Below are positions 7,212 through 8,978 of a stretch of DNA of 8,978 bases, one piece after another. Both the position numbers and the translations under genes were made by a program. The stretch spans positions 1 through 8,978 of the forward strand of contig SKWP01000245.1 of NCBI GenBank assembly GCA_007128865.1, read 5' to 3'. The first letter of the stretch is position 1, and each line of letters begins with the position of its first letter. Source of the DNA: Paracoccaceae bacterium. GTDB lineage: Bacteria; Pseudomonadota; Alphaproteobacteria; Rhodobacterales; Rhodobacteraceae. The notes under the pieces are model-generated. The model worked only from the letters and a program-made list of their open reading frames with translations, ran no database searches and was not told the DNA's origin.

Positions 7212-7317
7212 GGGTGCGGCAGCCGCCGTCGCTCTGGCCGTTTCCCGAACTGCGCTTGCATCGGCGGCGCGGCGGGTGCATCACGGCCCTGAACTGCCGC
7301 TGCCGTCCCGGAACCAG

Positions 7318-8978
7318 ATGAACCGCCCGACAGACAATCCTGCTGACCCCTTCAAGAAGGCGCTGGCCGAGGCCACGCGCACCATGGCCGACGACCGCGA
7401 ACTGAACGTCAGCTATTCGGTCGACCCGCCGGGAATGGGCGCGGATTCGGTCCGTCTGCCGCAGGTGACGCGGCGGATGACCCGCGACGAGGTGTTGCTT
7501 GCACGGGGCACCGCCGACGGTTTCGCGTTTCAGCGCCGCTTTCACGACGGCGCCGTCCATGACCGCTATCGCCCCGATGGCCAGATGGCGCGCGACCTCT
7601 ACGAGGCCATGGAATATGCCCGCTGCGAGGCGCTGGGCGCCCGCCACATGCCCGGCAGTGCCGGCAACATCGATGCGCGCATCGCGCATGAGGCCGCGCG
7701 CCGCGGCTATGCGCAGATCCGGCAGGCATCGGATGCGCCGCTGCCAGCTGCGGCGGCCTATCTGGTGCGCCATCTCGCCACCGGGCGCGACCTGCCCGAA
7801 GGCGCGCGCAACGTCATGGAACTCTGGCGCGGCTTCATCGAGGAACAGGCCGGCGGAACGCTGGAGGGGCTGGAAACGGCGCTGGCCGACCAGTCGGCCT
7901 TTGCGCGGCTGTCCCGGCAGGTGATCCGCGATCTGGGCTATGGCGACCAGCTTGGCGACGACCCCGACGACGACAGCGCCAGCGACGAGGACGAAGGCAG
8001 CGATCAGGAAGACTCTGCGGACGAGGATGAAAGCCCCGACAGCCAGGGCCAGGACAACGCCGACAGCGATGAGGACGACAGCGGCGACGACAGCCAGAGC
8101 CAGGAGGCCGCACAGGCCGACATGGCTGCCGATGACAGCGCCGAGGACGAGCTCGACATGCGCGCCGACCTGCCCGAGGGCGAGGCGCCGCAGGATCCGC
8201 CGCCACCGCCGCCGCATTCCCAGGCCGACCCCGACTACAGCGCCTATCTGACCGAATTCGACGAGGAAATCCGGGCCGAGGAACTCGCCGATCCGGCCGA
8301 GCTTGAACGCCTGCGGGCCTGGCTCGACCAGCAGCTCGAACCGGTCAAGGGTGCCGTGGGCCGGCTGGCCAACAAGCTGCAGCGCCGGTTGCAGGCCCAG
8401 CAGAACCGGTCATGGGAATTCGACCGTGAGGAAGGCATCCTCGATGCCGGGCGGCTGGCGCGGGTGGTGGCCAACCCCACGACGCCGCTGTCCTTCAAGG
8501 TCGAGAAGGATACCGATTTTCGCGATACGGTGGTGACGCTGCTGCTGGACAATTCGGGTTCCATGCGCGGCCGTCCGATCTCGATCGCGGCAATCTGTGC
8601 CGATGTGCTGGCCCGCACGCTGGAACGCTGTCAGGTCAAGGTCGAGATTCTCGGCTTCACCACCCGGGCCTGGAAAGGCGGGCAGAGCCGCGAACGCTGG
8701 CTGGCCGCCGGCCGGACAGCCAAGCCGGGGCGGCTGAACGACCTGCGCCATATCATCTACAAGCCCGCGGATGCGCCCTGGCGGCGGGTGCGTGCCAATC
8801 TCGGGTTGATGATGAAAGAGGGCTTGCTGAAGGAAAACATCGACGGCGAGGCGCTGGAATGGGCGCATCGCCGGCTGGCCGGGCGACGCGAGGCGCGCAA
8901 GATCCTGATGGTGATTTCCGACGGTGCGCCGGTGGACGATTCGACGCTGTCGGTAAACCCGGCCAACTATCTCGAACG
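7318..8978 (+). CDS. cobT: Cobaltochelatase subunit CobT (partial, runs off the right edge)
   Basis: CobT works with CobN and the AAA+ protein CobS in the ATP-dependent cobaltochelatase that inserts cobalt into hydrogenobyrinic acid a,c-diamide in the aerobic cobalamin pathway. About 553 codons are present with no stop. In order: a conserved N-terminal helical part opening with [13 protein letters not shown] (8-20); a highly acidic stretch at about 214-280 with 33 Asp/Glu and no visible Lys, Arg or His; six prolines at 294-299; a conserved helical region (about 305-395); and a von Willebrand A-type domain starting near 400 with the metal-site motif DNSGS (411-415). ISDGAP near the window end belongs to the same domain. 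The start matches the family N-terminus; only a weak GGA precedes it, and a GTG in frame at 7276 is less likely. The 106-base gap after hemN holds no gene and no recognisable cobalamin riboswitch. CobS, often adjacent in alphaproteobacteria, is not upstream. Confidence 0.93.
   Translation, partial: MNRPTDNPADPFKKALAEATRTMADDRELNVSYSVDPPGMGADSVRLPQVTRRMTRDEVLLARGTADGFAFQRRFHDGAVHDRYRPDGQMARDLYEAMEYARCEALGARHMPGSAGNIDARIAHEAARRGYAQIRQASDAPLPAAAAYLVRHLATGRDLPEGARNVMELWRGFIEEQAGGTLEGLETALADQSAFARLSRQVIRDLGYGDQLGDDPDDDSASDEDEGSDQEDSADEDESPDSQGQDNADSDEDDSGDDSQSQEAAQADMAADDSAEDELDMRADLPEGEAPQDPPPPPPHSQADPDYSAYLTEFDEEIRAEELADPAELERLRAWLDQQLEPVKGAVGRLANKLQRRLQAQQNRSWEFDREEGILDAGRLARVVANPTTPLSFKVEKDTDFRDTVVTLLLDNSGSMRGRPISIAAICADVLARTLERCQVKVEILGFTTRAWKGGQSRERWLAAGRTAKPGRLNDLRHIIYKPADAPWRRVRANLGLMMKEGLLKENIDGEALEWAHRRLAGRREARKILMVISDGAPVDDSTLSVNPANYLE

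Noticed and set aside
7212..7317. Cobalamin riboswitch or intrinsic terminator between hemN and cobT
   Set aside because: The gap is short and has neither a B12-box-like sequence nor a stable hairpin with a T-run; GCGGC-A-GCCGC near 7217 has a one-base loop and cannot fold as a simple hairpin.
5980..8217. A 745-codon minus-strand open frame running opposite hemN and the first part of cobT
   Set aside because: Its translation is low-complexity, rich in Arg, Ser, Pro, Ala and Val, and it lies opposite two well-recognised genes. The valine-rich start is simply the complement of the acidic CobT tract. It is a by-product of high GC content.
1..8978. CRISPR array, insertion sequence, integrase, toxin-antitoxin pair or other defence module
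   Set aside because: No regularly spaced repeats, transposase or defence-type motifs were found; all recognised genes are housekeeping or regulatory.

Overview
This window reads as ordinary chromosome from a GC-rich alphaproteobacterium, most likely Rhodobacterales (Rhodobacter/Paracoccus-like). That placement rests on an FnrL-type regulator with its typical N-terminal cysteine cluster, divergent from hemN, and on the close fit of RadC, DapA and CobT to the versions I know from that order. It is an inference from protein sequence, since there is no rRNA or other marker.

Layout from left to right: (1) about 200 bases without a convincing gene but rich in short perfect stem-loops; (2) radC-family gene (+); (3) a small TauE/SafE-type membrane transporter (+); (4) a convergent junction with strong GC hairpins; (5) a periplasmic Slt-type lytic transglycosylase (-); (6) divergent from it, dapA (+), lysine/meso-diaminopimelate synthesis; (7) convergent with dapA, fnrL (-), the oxygen-sensing Fe-S regulator; (8) divergent from fnrL, hemN (+), oxygen-independent coproporphyrinogen III dehydrogenase; (9) cobT (+), the von Willebrand-type subunit of the aerobic cobaltochelatase, cut off by the right edge. 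No intergenic stretch exceeds 300 bases. I see no tRNA, rRNA, CRISPR array, insertion sequence or prophage gene.

Two functional themes are visible. slt and dapA share a divergent promoter region and both serve peptidoglycan (turnover, and supply of diaminopimelate). fnrL, hemN and cobT form a tetrapyrrole and oxygen-response group: FnrL is expected to switch on HemN when oxygen is low, and an FNR-like site (TTGAT-TCAT-GTCAA) lies in the 52-base gap between the two start codons.

I found no undescribed system. The points most worth a second look are regulatory: the FNR-like site practically abuts the fnrL start codon, which has no visible Shine-Dalgarno and may be leaderless and autorepressed; a second one-mismatch FNR-like site lies oddly between two convergent gene ends; and the first 150 bases look like a structured RNA or a dispersed intergenic repeat.
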